A DNA stretch of 64,000 nucleotides from Paenibacillus tengchongensis (GTDB lineage Bacteria; Bacillota; Bacilli; Paenibacillales; Paenibacillaceae), in assembly GCF_008973665.1 (NCBI RefSeq), contig NZ_WACP01000002.1, positions 310,001 through 374,000 on the forward strand, read 5' to 3'. Each line of letters starts with the position of its first letter. Position 1 is the first letter of the stretch. The notes under the pieces were generated by a model that was given only the letters and a program-made list of their open reading frames with translations, had not been told where the DNA came from and ran no database searches. Shown here in pieces: positions 9,239 to 17,442 of the stretch. Both the position numbers and the translations under genes were made by a program.

Positions 9239-9284
9239 GCGCATGTGTTTGAGGCCAGCTGCGGACAACCGGCGGACAGCCTCG

Positions 9285-9380
9285 GAAGACCATGCGGGAG
9301 AACCTGCGGGAGAACATGTGGGAGAACATGAGGGAGAACATGAGGGAGAACATGTGGAAGACCATGCGGGAGAACCTGCG
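9285..9380. repeat. Tandem array, eight 12-bp units
   Basis: Eight consecutive 12-bp units of form GGAGAACATGNG, with variants GAAGACCATGCG and GGAGAACCTGCG. Units 1-2 are identical to units 7-8 and units 4-5 are identical to each other, so the array is close to symmetrical. Confidence 0.93.
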
Positions 9381-9411
9381 GAGGTAGCCAGCCCTTTGTA
9401 CAACCTGCGGA

Positions 9412-9531
9412 CCGGAGTTTCGGCCCAAGTGCAGGCCGGAGGCTCTGCTCAAGAGCGAACCGGAGACTTAGACCAGCTACACACCGGAGACTCGGTCCAA
9501 CTACGGGCCGTGGATTCGGGTAGCCGCATGC
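9412..9531. repeat. Degenerate tandem array, five 24-bp units
   Basis: Five 24-bp units begin CCGGAG, CCGGAG, CCGGAG, CCGGAG and CCGTGG (9412, 9436, 9460, 9484, 9508). They are diverged but in register. The unit is exactly twice that of the array just upstream. Confidence 0.75.
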
Positions 9532-9540
9532 CAATCAGAA

Positions 9541-9727
9541 CTAATTGGATTTTCGCAAACTAAATGAGTTTAGAGAGCGTTGGGAGAACATCTAAGTGGA
9601 TAACAGCACACTAATTCAGGCAATGGCTGGGCCAAACGCGCAAAACCTGGGAATTAGTTGGACGTTTTCCACTTAGATTTCTGAAATCCGCAATAAAGGC
9701 GAAATTAGTTTGCGATTTTCCAATTAG
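9541..9727. repeat. Nested inverted set of four related repeats
   Basis: Four copies share the pattern CTAAkTGGA-(about 8)-ACTAA. Two lie on the plus strand (9541-9563, 9592-9617) and two on the minus (9651-9676, 9705-9727). The outer pair match at 20 of 23 positions and the inner pair share CTAAGTGGA and ACTAATTC, so the set forms a palindrome within a palindrome. Repeats of this look are common in Paenibacillus intergenic DNA. Confidence 0.85.
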
Positions 9728-9938
9728 CATCTGTGGTGGTGTCAACCTGGGCTGCTGAAGCGAACCGAATTACCACTGTAACTACAACCAGCCAGCATGC
9801 ACAAGCACCTAGTACCTTGAACGCTCAAGCTGCTGCAATGCACTAACTAACTTGCGAGTAAGAGCTGGGAATGGAGGCGCATACCGTCCTTAGATTTGGC
9901 TTGGACAAGCTATAAGCCTCAAGTAATTCAAGCAAATT

Positions 9939-10532
9939 TTAGTTGAAATACTCCAGTACCCCGTGGACCAGCTCGTAGCTGACGATGCGCTCGCCGTTGC
10001 CCCGCTGAGCTGGCCGGAGCCAGCCTTTGGCGCATAATTCGCGAAGAGTGCGGACTGCCGGCTTATAGTCGATGGAGAAATGCTGCTTAACGTCTATGGG
10101 CCGGATCGGCCGTGCCAGCCGGACAGCAAGACGGATCGTCTCTTGTTCCATCAATAAGGCCTGCGAAACGGGGGCGCGCGAGGGCTCATACCGACTCATC
10201 ACCATACGTAGCAAATGGATGCACTGCTCCGGTTGCTGTTCCACATCATCGTAGGCAAAGGATATTACTTGATAACCCATAGCGTACAGGAACGTCTCGC
10301 GGTTCAACTCATTGCTGAACTTCCGCCGGTCCATATCGCGCACATGCGAGGAGAAGCCTTTAATTTCAATAAGAAGCCTGGTGTAGCCTGGGAGCCAGGC
10401 GAAGTCGGCAAAATAAGATCTTCCCCGCCAATCAGCCACCTCATACTCGGGGTGAAGCCCGTCAAAATGCCCCTGAAGCGGCCACCAGACATTGCGCAGA
10501 AAAAGTGTCTCCGCATGGCGGTGTCCCCGCAC
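9939..10532 (-). CDS. PD-(D/E)xK nuclease-like protein with C-terminal winged helix
   Basis: Hypothetical protein. The N-terminal half has the order of a PD-(D/E)xK fold: WRGRSYFADFAW (candidate Asp) then a strand TRLLIEIKG (ExK), as in Vsr/DUF559-like nucleases. The C-terminal 60 residues (IDVKQHFSIDYKPAVRTL) look like a winged helix. GTG at 10532 is the first conventional start, with a weak AGGA before it. The same frame stays open and protein-like upstream (LLFEAAHEQFISRHIAARAA) to a strong GGGAGGGG at 10620-10627, which points to initiation at a CTG at 10610 or 10613. No methylase partner is nearby. Function is inferred only. Confidence 0.65.
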   Translation of the reverse strand: MRGHRHAETLFLRNVWWPLQGHFDGLHPEYEVADWRGRSYFADFAWLPGYTRLLIEIKGFSSHVRDMDRRKFSNELNRETFLYAMGYQVISFAYDDVEQQPEQCIHLLRMVMSRYEPSRAPVSQALLMEQETIRLAVRLARPIRPIDVKQHFSIDYKPAVRTLRELCAKGWLRPAQRGNGERIVSYELVHGVLEYFN

Positions 10533-10629
10533 TAATCGGTCCTGCCGCTCCCCGGCGGCTCTTGCGGCAATATGCCGCGAGATAAATTGTTCATGTGCAG
10601 CCTCAAACAGCAGTGTAATCCCCTCCCGG

Positions 10630-10680
10630 AAAATAGAAAACGTCCCGGTTCCCCTCTTACCTAAGGGAGACCGGGACGTT
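10630..10680 (-). terminator. Strong hairpin terminator or attenuator before the nuclease-like gene
   Basis: Perfect 11-bp arms AACGTCCCGGT (10639-10649) and ACCGGGACGTT (10670-10680), extended by TCCC/GGGA, are followed on the minus strand by TTTTCTATTTT. There is no T-tract on the plus side. It lies between the small upstream ORF and the ribosome site of the nuclease-like gene. Confidence 0.75.
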
Positions 10681-10965
10681 CCTCGTCACACGATACATAC
10701 AGTATATACCAAAGCCATAGGGATAACCAGCACTAACGCCATGGCCGGTGTTCGGGGCAGAAATCTCCGGATAGATACGCTCTAAATCTTCTGGATTAGT
10801 CCGGTTACAGCGGGTCAGATAGAAACCTAACTCCATATTCCAGGATGCGAAAATTAATAATATGCAATAGGCCAAAAGACGTCTGTGTGCGAAATAAATC
10901 GTGCGTATACGCTCTTTTATTTTTAGGGCGGCAAATGGCATCCGGCGGGCGGAACGGTTTGTCAT
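10657..10965 (-). CDS. Doubtful small membrane protein or leader ORF
   Basis: 102 codons with one hydrophobic helix (LLAYCILLIFASWNMELGFYL) and a protein-like tail (LERIYPEISAPNTGHG). I do not recognise a family. Against it: no ribosome site before the ATG at 10965. For it: a terminator on the same strand starts within its last codons, showing that this strand is probably transcribed. The stop codon lies in the loop of that hairpin, so a ribosome finishing this frame would cover the 5' arm. Confidence 0.35.
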   Translation of the reverse strand: MTNRSARRMPFAALKIKERIRTIYFAHRRLLAYCILLIFASWNMELGFYLTRCNRTNPEDLERIYPEISAPNTGHGVSAGYPYGFGIYCMYRVTRNVPVSLR

Positions 10966-11121
10966 GAAGTCGTATTTATGGATGGATACAGGGGCGATCA
11001 GGGCATACTACAAACTGTGAGTATGGCCTGGAAAGCGCGTAGCGACGGGCTTTCTCCGTTATTCCAGCAAGCTCTTAAATGTTGTCAACAATGTTCATGA
11101 CGAAAGCGTGTTTTCAATTCC

Positions 11122-11150
11122 GTGACACTGAAAGCGCTTTGAACTACTAT
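11122..11150 (+). promoter_or_regulatory. mtl promoter
   Basis: GTGACA (11122-11127), 17 nt, TACTAT (11145-11150). The cre site fills the spacer. Confidence 0.6.
11129..11142 (+). promoter_or_regulatory. cre site (CcpA carbon catabolite repression)
   Basis: TGAAAGCGCTTTGA is nearly palindromic and fits the Firmicute cre consensus. It lies between the -35 and -10 boxes, where CcpA binding represses. A further palindrome TGTTGTCAACA at 11080-11090 upstream may be an activator (MtlR) site. Confidence 0.8.
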
Positions 11151-11227
11151 GTAGCCATAGGGACGATATTCCTAAGTAAGCCTTAATGCAAGGGCTTTAG
11201 AATAATATTTTTAAGGGGGCATTTGTA

Positions 11228-12670
11228 ATGGCCACAACGGCTACAAAGGGCGCAACACAACCTTCCACCGGCGGCGCCCGGGTAAAGGTTCAACAATTCG
11301 GCCGGCTGCTGAGCGGCATGGTTATGCCGAACATCGGCGCATTTATCGCATGGGGCTTGATTACTGCATTGTTCATTCCGACGGGCTGGTTCCCGAATGC
11401 GGACTTTGCAACGCTGGTAGATCCGATGATCAAATACCTGCTGCCGCTCCTGATCGGTTACACCGGCGGCACCATGGTACACGGCAAGCGCGGCGGCGTT
11501 ATTGCCGCAATCGTAACGATGGGCGTGATTATCGGTGCAGATCAGCCGATGTTCCTTGGCGCCATGCTCGTCGGACCGCTGTCCGGCTGGGTCATCAAGC
11601 AGTTTGACCGCGCTGTAGACGGCAAAATCAGAGCCGGCTTCGAAATGCTGGTCAACAACTTCTCGATCGGGATTCTTGGCGGCGCGCTGGCGCTCATAGG
11701 CTATAAAGGCATCGGCCCGCTGATGCAAGGCATCACTAACGTCCTCTCGAACGGCGTTGAATTCCTGATCAACCACAACCTGCTTCCGCTGGTCAACATC
11801 ATCATCGAACCGGCAAAGGTTCTGTTCCTGAACAACGCAATTAATCACGGAATCATGAGCCCGATCGCTATCGAGCAGGCGCTGGAGCACGGCAAATCGA
11901 TTCTGTTCATGCTCGAATCGAACCCCGGTCCCGGCCTTGGAATCCTGCTGGCTTACTGGCTGTTCGGTAAAGGCTCCGCTAAAGCTTCGGCACCAGGCGC
12001 CGTTATCATCCACTTCGTAGGCGGTATCCATGAAATTTACTTCCCATATGTGCTGATGAATCCCCGCCTGATCCTGGCGGTGATCGGCGGCGGCGTTTCC
12101 GGTACGTTCGTGTTCAACCTGATGGGAGCAGGTCTGACCGCTTCCCCATCGCCTGGTTCCATCATCGCTTACCTGGCAATGACGCCTAAGGGCGGATACA
12201 TTCCGGTATTGGCCGGGGTCATCGTAGCTGCCGCTGTATCGTTCGCACTGGCCGCGCTGCTGCTGAAGACTTCCAAACAGGCGGATGAAGAAATGGATCT
12301 GGAAGAAGCGACGGCAAAGGTGAAAGACATGAAGGCAGCAGGCAACGTTCCGGCTGCAGCCGCTAATGCAGTAGTTGCCAATGTCCGCAACAAGGACGAA
12401 GTGAAGAAAATCGTCTTCGCCTGCGATGCAGGCATGGGCTCCAGCGCCATGGGTGCTTCGGTTCTGCGCAAGAAGCTGCAGGGGGCCGGCGTCAACATCA
12501 CGGTTATCAATTCGGCGGTCAGTGAAATCCCGGCCGATGCCGACATTGTTGTCACCCAGAAGACGCTGACGGACCGGGCGATGAAGACCAATCCGAATGC
12601 CGAGCATATCTCCATCGACAACTTCTTGAAGAGTCCGAAATATGACGAGCTCGTTGAACGTCTGCGCTGA
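11228..12670 (+). CDS. mtlA: PTS mannitol transporter subunit IICB
   Basis: Imports and phosphorylates mannitol. Residues 1-345 are the membrane IIC domain with the family motif GGIHE at 265-269 (HFVGGIHEIYFPYVLMNP). After an Ala/Glu-rich linker, residues about 390-480 form the IIB domain with phospho-Cys399 in FACDAGMGSSAMGAS. There is no IIA domain; that is supplied by the separate mtlF downstream, as in Bacillus and staphylococci. The ATG follows AAGGGGGCATTTGTA. First gene of the mannitol operon, under a promoter with an embedded cre site. Confidence 0.97.
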   Translation: MATTATKGATQPSTGGARVKVQQFGRLLSGMVMPNIGAFIAWGLITALFIPTGWFPNADFATLVDPMIKYLLPLLIGYTGGTMVHGKRGGVIAAIVTMGVIIGADQPMFLGAMLVGPLSGWVIKQFDRAVDGKIRAGFEMLVNNFSIGILGGALALIGYKGIGPLMQGITNVLSNGVEFLINHNLLPLVNIIIEPAKVLFLNNAINHGIMSPIAIEQALEHGKSILFMLESNPGPGLGILLAYWLFGKGSAKASAPGAVIIHFVGGIHEIYFPYVLMNPRLILAVIGGGVSGTFVFNLMGAGLTASPSPGSIIAYLAMTPKGGYIPVLAGVIVAAAVSFALAALLLKTSKQADEEMDLEEATAKVKDMKAAGNVPAAAANAVVANVRNKDEVKKIVFACDAGMGSSAMGASVLRKKLQGAGVNITVINSAVSEIPADADIVVTQKTLTDRAMKTNPNAEHISIDNFLKSPKYDELVERLR

Positions 12671-12710
12671 TTTCTAAAATAAGAACTAAATAGTCCCACA
12701 TTACAGAGAT

Positions 12711-12740
12711 ACGTTGGCTGCATTAGCAGCCAGCGTTTCT
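12711..12740 (+). terminator. Intercistronic hairpin between mtlA and mtlR
   Basis: ACGTTGGCTGC and GCAGCCAGCGT pair around ATTA; TTTCTCCC follows, a poor T-tract. It could attenuate mtlR relative to mtlA or protect the mtlA message. Confidence 0.5.
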
Positions 12741-12765
12741 CCCGATTAAGGCGAGGGCTTATTTC

Positions 12766-14829
12766 ATGAGAAAAATGACCGCAAGGCAGCGGCAGGTCAT
12801 TTCGCTGCTCGTTTCCAGCGAAGGAGAGATGACAGCTGCTGAAATTGCCGGAAGCGTCGGTGTCAGCGTCAGAACCGTCCATCGCGAAATGGAGGAAATC
12901 GAACGCATTCTGCAGTCCTTTGGTCTTCTGCTCAGCCGTAAATCGGGTAAGGGTATCCAGCTTGGGGGGCCGGCGGAAGGGATAGAGGAGCTGCGGCGCT
13001 TTCTCCGCGAGGCCAAGCCGGCCGAATACTCCGGAGAAGAGCGTAAAGTGATGGAGCTGTGCCGGCTGCTGGAGGCTGAGGAACCGGTCAAACTGTTTGC
13101 GTTGTCCCATTCACTGAAAGTTACCGCGGCTACCATCAGCTATGATCTCGATGAGCTGGAGCCTTGGCTGCGGAAGTTCAGCCTCCGGCTGATCCGGCGC
13201 AGGGGCTACGGGGTGGAGATCGAGGGCAGCGAATTCGATAAGCGGCGGGCACTCAGCCGGCTGGCAGCCGAGCATCTGGACCAGTCTGATCTCGTCGGCT
13301 ACGGTGTCCATACCGAAAGCAACCCGATGTTCGCCAAGCTGCTCACCGCTGTCGGCCAGGACCGGCTGATTGAAATTGAGAATACCTTCTGGGATATGGA
13401 ATGGGGCTGGACGCTGGAGCTTCCGGAGATTGTCTACATGGAGCTGCTGATTGGCCTTGCCATCGCCGTAAGGCGGGTGGAGATCGGCCGGGGCATCGAC
13501 AGTGTTGACAGTGCCGGGTATTCGCGTAAATCGGAGCACCGGAATATCCCCGGCGCCGAACAGTTTATCGCCAGGCTGGAGGAGGAGCTCAAGATCCGCT
13601 TCCCTAAGGCGGAAATTCTGCATATCGCCGGTCTGTTCGACCGGGCGCAGGATTCCTTCTCTTCAGCTGACTCTGCTTACGGCGATATTGGACTGATGGA
13701 GCTGGTGTACCGGCTCACGGAGAATGTAATCAGACGGACCGGGCTGCCGTTCCAGAGCGACCGCACCCTGCGTGAAGGACTGCTGGAGCATATGGAACCG
13801 GCGCTGCGGCGCATCCGGGAGGGAACCCGGATCCGCAATCCGCTGCTGAATCCGATCCGCAGAGATTACGAGGAGCTGTTCCAGATTATCCGCCTGTCGG
13901 TGGAGGAGTTGGAGCTGGATTTGTCCATTCCGGATGAGGAAATCGGCTTCCTGGTCATGCATTTCGGGGCCTCGCTGGAGCGGCTGAATCAGCTGAAGCG
14001 CAAGGTGCGTGCCATTCTGGTCTGCTCCAGCGGCCTTAGCTCCTCCAGACTGCTGGCGATAAGGCTGAGCAAGGAGCTGCCGCAGATTGAAATTCTCGGC
14101 AATGCTTCCTGGTATGAAGCCGCACGTATGCCGGAATCGGAATATGACCTGATCATTTCGACGATCGACCTGCCGCTGCCGCGGGACCGCTATATCCGGA
14201 TCAGTCCGCTGTTGACGCCGGAGGAAACTGTACGGCTGTTGGACTATATCCAGAACACAACGCTGCGCGAGCAGCCGGGCGGTGCAGCGGGCGAGAACGG
14301 CGGTGCAAGTCCGGCGGACCGTGCGCTGGAGCGGCTGCTCAGCTATAAAGGGCTGCTGGACGAGATCATCGGCCTGATGGAGCGATTCCGTTACCATCCG
14401 CTGGACAATACCGGCCTTCCCCTGGCGGTCATGCTGCGGTCCATGCTCGATCAACTGGAAGCGGGTATCATCGATGACAACGATCTGATGGTAGAGCGCC
14501 TGCTGGAGCGCGAGCGGCTTGGCAGCCAGGTGATACCCGACACCGGCCTTGCGCTGTTCCATGCGCGCAGCAGCCATGTCCGGGAATCGTCGCTGACGCT
14601 CTACCGGCTGCGCAGTCCCGTGATGCTCGAGGGCGAGCAGGAGGTAAGCGTCATCCTGCTCATGCTGGCGCCGCGCAAGCTGGCGAAGGAGAGCCTGGAG
14701 GTGCTCAGCGAGATCAGCTCCATGCTGCTTAATACTGAACTGGTAGAACTGCTGCAAGAGAAGACGGAGGAAGAGATACGGGCCTTTTTATCGGCCGAAT
14801 TGCTCCGTTTCTTTGAGAATAAAAGATAG
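12766..14829 (+). CDS. mtlR: Mannitol operon activator MtlR (PRD-containing, PTS-controlled)
   Basis: 687-residue regulator of the BglG/MtlR type. Order: N-terminal HTH domains (TAAEIAGSVGVSVRTVHRE at about 23-41; a second unit around VTAATISYDLDEL), two PRD domains with conserved His (for example FLVMHFGASLERLNQLKR ending PRD2), a IIB-like domain with Cys in AILVCSSGLSSSRLL, and a C-terminal IIA-like domain containing DTGLALFHARSS. PRD and IIA/IIB residues are phosphorylated by the PTS, so mannitol uptake and glucose availability set its activity. Lying between the IICB and IIA genes is the usual Bacillales order. The start follows AAGGCGAGGGC. Confidence 0.93.
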   Translation: MRKMTARQRQVISLLVSSEGEMTAAEIAGSVGVSVRTVHREMEEIERILQSFGLLLSRKSGKGIQLGGPAEGIEELRRFLREAKPAEYSGEERKVMELCRLLEAEEPVKLFALSHSLKVTAATISYDLDELEPWLRKFSLRLIRRRGYGVEIEGSEFDKRRALSRLAAEHLDQSDLVGYGVHTESNPMFAKLLTAVGQDRLIEIENTFWDMEWGWTLELPEIVYMELLIGLAIAVRRVEIGRGIDSVDSAGYSRKSEHRNIPGAEQFIARLEEELKIRFPKAEILHIAGLFDRAQDSFSSADSAYGDIGLMELVYRLTENVIRRTGLPFQSDRTLREGLLEHMEPALRRIREGTRIRNPLLNPIRRDYEELFQIIRLSVEELELDLSIPDEEIGFLVMHFGASLERLNQLKRKVRAILVCSSGLSSSRLLAIRLSKELPQIEILGNASWYEAARMPESEYDLIISTIDLPLPRDRYIRISPLLTPEETVRLLDYIQNTTLREQPGGAAGENGGASPADRALERLLSYKGLLDEIIGLMERFRYHPLDNTGLPLAVMLRSMLDQLEAGIIDDNDLMVERLLERERLGSQVIPDTGLALFHARSSHVRESSLTLYRLRSPVMLEGEQEVSVILLMLAPRKLAKESLEVLSEISSMLLNTELVELLQEKTEEEIRAFLSAELLRFFENKR

Positions 14830-14844
14830 AGAGGAAGAGACCCT

Positions 14845-15276
14845 ATGAGTATTTTGACAGAGAACAATGTGATAATGAACGCTGCGGCGAAAGACAAATT
14901 TGAGGCAATTACCATTGCCGGACGCATTCTGGTCGAAGCAGGCCATGTAACCGAGGAGTATGTCTCCAAGATGCTGGAGCGCGAGGAGGTAGTCTCAACC
15001 TATATGGGCGGGGGGCTGGCCATTCCGCACGGTACCAAAGACGGCAAGCAATATATCCGTTCGACAGGTCTGTCCATTGTCCGTTTTCCGGAAGGTGTCG
15101 ATTTCGGCGGGGATGAGCCGGCTTTCGTAGTCATCGGTATTGCGGCTGCCGGCAACGATCATATGGAGATTCTGACGAATGTCGCCATGATCTTCACGGA
15201 AGACGACGCCATCGAGAAGGTGATGAATGCGGCAACGCCTGCTGAATTGATTGCGATTTTTGAAGGAGGACTGTAA
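14845..15276 (+). CDS. mtlF: PTS mannitol subunit IIA
   Basis: 143-residue phosphocarrier that passes phosphate from HPr to the IIB domain of MtlA. The active His62 sits in GGGLAIPHGTKDG, and the rest fits the IIA(fructose/mannitol) fold. The ATG follows GAGAGGAAGAGACCCT, and the gene starts 15 nt after mtlR. It complements MtlA, which lacks this domain. Confidence 0.96.
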   Translation: MSILTENNVIMNAAAKDKFEAITIAGRILVEAGHVTEEYVSKMLEREEVVSTYMGGGLAIPHGTKDGKQYIRSTGLSIVRFPEGVDFGGDEPAFVVIGIAAAGNDHMEILTNVAMIFTEDDAIEKVMNAATPAELIAIFEGGL

Positions 15277-15279
15277 ATC

Positions 15280-16428
15280 ATGAAGAAGGCAGTCCACTTC
15301 GGAGCGGGCAATATCGGACGCGGATTCATCGGCCTGCTGCTGTCGCATTCCGGTTATCAGGTGGTGTTTGCCGATGTCAATGAGAAGGTTGTCGGGGAGC
15401 TGCGTGAACGCGGCGAATATCCGGTAACCCTGGCAAGCGAAGGCGCGGAAACTGTAATTGTAGGTAATGTTACGGCGCTCAGCAGCGCGGCACAGGCCGA
15501 AGAGCTGGTGGACGCGATTGCCGCAGCCGATCTGGTGACGACCGCCGTCGGCGTAACCGTGCTGAAATTCATCGCCGGTGCCGTAGCGGAGGGTATCAAG
15601 AAGCGGCTCGCTTCCTCGGAAGCGCCGCTGCACGTCATTGCCTGCGAGAACGCCATCGGCGGCAGCGCCCAGCTCAAGGAGCTGGTGTATGCACAGCTGG
15701 ATGAAGCTACCCGCGAGAAAGCGGACCGTATTGTGGCCTTCCCGAACGCCGCAGTGGACCGAATTGTTCCGCTGCAGCAGCATGAAGATCCGCTCAAAGT
15801 GGTCGTAGAGCCTTTCTATGAGTGGGTGGTCGATGCGTCCCAGATGCTGCCGGGTTATGAGCCGGTGGAAGGTGTGCATTATGTCGAGAACCTGGAGCCG
15901 TACATCGAGCGCAAGCTGTTCACCGTAAACACCGGCCACTGCTCGGCGGCGTATCTGGGGTATCTGGAGGGCTATGAGACCATTCAGCAGGCCATGGCCG
16001 ATGAAAGCGTAACGGCAAAGGTCCGCGAGGTGCTGGAAGAGACAGGGGCAATGCTGGTGAAGAAGCATGGCTTCGATGCCGGAGAGCACGGTAAATATAT
16101 CGATAAAATCCTTGAGCGTTTCCGCAATCCGGCGCTGACCGACGAAGTCAGCCGGGTCGGCCGGTCGCCGATCCGCAAGCTGTCCCCGAACGACCGTCTC
16201 GTGTCGCCCGCGCTGCAAGCCTGGAAGCTTGGCCTAAGCTACGATGCGCTTGCCCGTTCGATGGCGGCGGCGCTGCTGTTCAAGGCAGAGGGCGATCCGG
16301 AGGTCGATGAGCTGCAGGCCGCCCTGAATATCACAGGCGTCTCCGGGACGTTGGCCAAGTACACCGGCCTTGGCGCTGAACATATCATCCATCAAGCGGT
16401 GCTGAAGCATTACGAAGCACTGAAATAA
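15280..16428 (+). CDS. mtlD: Mannitol-1-phosphate 5-dehydrogenase
   Basis: Oxidises mannitol-1-phosphate to fructose-6-phosphate with NAD+, completing entry into glycolysis. 382 residues, the usual length. The NAD-binding motif HFGAGNIGRGFIG is at 5-17, and the long-chain mannitol dehydrogenase signatures (FPNAAVDRIVP; FTVNTGHCSAAYLG) are present. The start has GAAGGAGG at good spacing, 3 nt after the mtlF stop region, so it is cotranscribed. A terminator follows. Confidence 0.97.
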   Translation: MKKAVHFGAGNIGRGFIGLLLSHSGYQVVFADVNEKVVGELRERGEYPVTLASEGAETVIVGNVTALSSAAQAEELVDAIAAADLVTTAVGVTVLKFIAGAVAEGIKKRLASSEAPLHVIACENAIGGSAQLKELVYAQLDEATREKADRIVAFPNAAVDRIVPLQQHEDPLKVVVEPFYEWVVDASQMLPGYEPVEGVHYVENLEPYIERKLFTVNTGHCSAAYLGYLEGYETIQQAMADESVTAKVREVLEETGAMLVKKHGFDAGEHGKYIDKILERFRNPALTDEVSRVGRSPIRKLSPNDRLVSPALQAWKLGLSYDALARSMAAALLFKAEGDPEVDELQAALNITGVSGTLAKYTGLGAEHIIHQAVLKHYEALK

Positions 16429-16470
16429 TTTACGGCAGCAGCGAGTGCAAAGCCCGCAGGTGACGTAGCA

Positions 16471-16505
16471 CAAAGAGGCGTCCGCGAAGGAACGCCTCTT
16501 TTGTG
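16471..16505 (+). terminator. Terminator of the mtl operon
   Basis: CAAAGAGGCGT and ACGCCTCTTTTG form an 11-bp stem with a CCGCGAAGGA loop and TTTTGTG tail. Confidence 0.9.
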
Positions 16506-16590
16506 TTATTTGAACATATAGAATCTATAAGTTTTCGGGGTCCCCGCAACGTACTTGAGCCAGCTTCCGTGAAGGCCTCACTTTGTGGGG

Positions 16591-17415
16591 TTATTTGATG
16601 CCGAGCCGCATCCGGTAGCCGAGCAGCATCGGCAAGGTCCGTCCGGCAAAATGGGATTCCACCAACCCGGCGAACTCCGCGATTTCCTGTTCCAGAAGGT
16701 CCGGAGCCAGCTTCAGCACCGTCTGCAGGCCGCCCTGGCTCAGCGCAAGGCCGGTGAAGCGATCGGCATCGCAGCTTTCGGTATGATGGAACACAATCTC
16801 CCGGGCATAGGAGAAATGCCCGCTTTCCCGGATTTGCGACAGATGGCCTTCCTTGCTCCATTTACTGGCCTGCTCCTCCTCCGGCTGCAATGATTGCAGC
16901 AGCCGGTCGGCGAGGCCGACCAATCGGTTGTAGGCGGCTTCGACCTGCGGGTGAACCACCGGCGGCCAGTCGCAATCATAGGCTGCGAACACGCCGCCCT
17001 CCCGCAGGCAGCGGGCGAACTCCTGAAGTGTACTGCCCGGCTCCATCCAATGAAACGACTGCGAGCAGGTGATGATGTCCAGCGAGCCGGCGGCGAAGGG
17101 CAGGCTGTTCGAATAGCCCTGCACAAAGGTTACGGTGCTTGATCCGGCGGGGAGACCGCTCAGCTTCTCCAGCGCTTTCCCCAGCATGTCGGGATTCGGC
17201 TCCACGCCGTAAACGGTATCTGCGGCCCTGCTCCAGATCAGGGTCGACAGCCCGGTTCCGCAGCCGACGTCGGCTACCAGGGCAGGGCGGCCGCCGAGGT
17301 ACTGGCTCAGCAGCTCAGCTACAAGCGGCGGCGCCTCCGGACGGAAGCGGTCATAGGTATCCTGAAATCCCAGGAAACGGTCGATGTTTTCTTTACGGTT
17401 GCCTTCAGGAATCAA
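16591..17415 (-). CDS. Class I SAM-dependent methyltransferase
   Basis: 274 residues. Motif I VADVGCGTGLSTLIWS (about residues 48-63) and the following acidic strand (VYGVEPNPDML) bind S-adenosylmethionine; SLDIITCSQSFHWM is the post-motif region of the Methyltransf_11/UbiE-like group. The substrate cannot be told. The start is TTG at 17415 with AAGGAGG at about 9 nt. It lies 27 nt downstream of mqnD on the same strand, so it may be cotranscribed with the menaquinone genes. Similarity is not enough to call it a menaquinone methylase. Confidence 0.85.
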   Translation of the reverse strand: MIPEGNRKENIDRFLGFQDTYDRFRPEAPPLVAELLSQYLGGRPALVADVGCGTGLSTLIWSRAADTVYGVEPNPDMLGKALEKLSGLPAGSSTVTFVQGYSNSLPFAAGSLDIITCSQSFHWMEPGSTLQEFARCLREGGVFAAYDCDWPPVVHPQVEAAYNRLVGLADRLLQSLQPEEEQASKWSKEGHLSQIRESGHFSYAREIVFHHTESCDADRFTGLALSQGGLQTVLKLAPDLLEQEIAEFAGLVESHFAGRTLPMLLGYRMRLGIK

Positions 17416-17442
17416 AGAAATCTCCTCCTTGGGGGAATGAAT

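Larger units (their letters stand above)
9201..9938. other. Repeat-rich non-coding stretch
   Basis: No credible gene. It contains the potD terminator, two tandem arrays with unit lengths 12 and 24 bp, and a nested set of four related repeats. Reading frames crossing the arrays encode only low-complexity repeats, and the one on the plus strand would begin inside the terminator. From about 9730 to 9938 I see nothing recognisable. Confidence 0.75.

Noticed and set aside
9285..9531. Possible CRISPR array
   Set aside because: Units are contiguous without spacers and no cas gene is near.
9184..9534. 116-codon minus-strand frame through the same repeats
   Set aside because: Repeat-derived (VLPH-type units), overlaps the potD terminator, no ribosome site.
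9237..9563. 108-codon plus-strand frame through the tandem repeats
   Set aside because: It begins inside the potD terminator, has no ribosome site and is low-complexity repeat translation.
11185..11205. Ribonucleic antiterminator-type hairpin in the mtlA leader
   Set aside because: Only a short AAGCC/GGGCTT hairpin with a bulge, and MtlR proteins act on DNA rather than as antiterminators.
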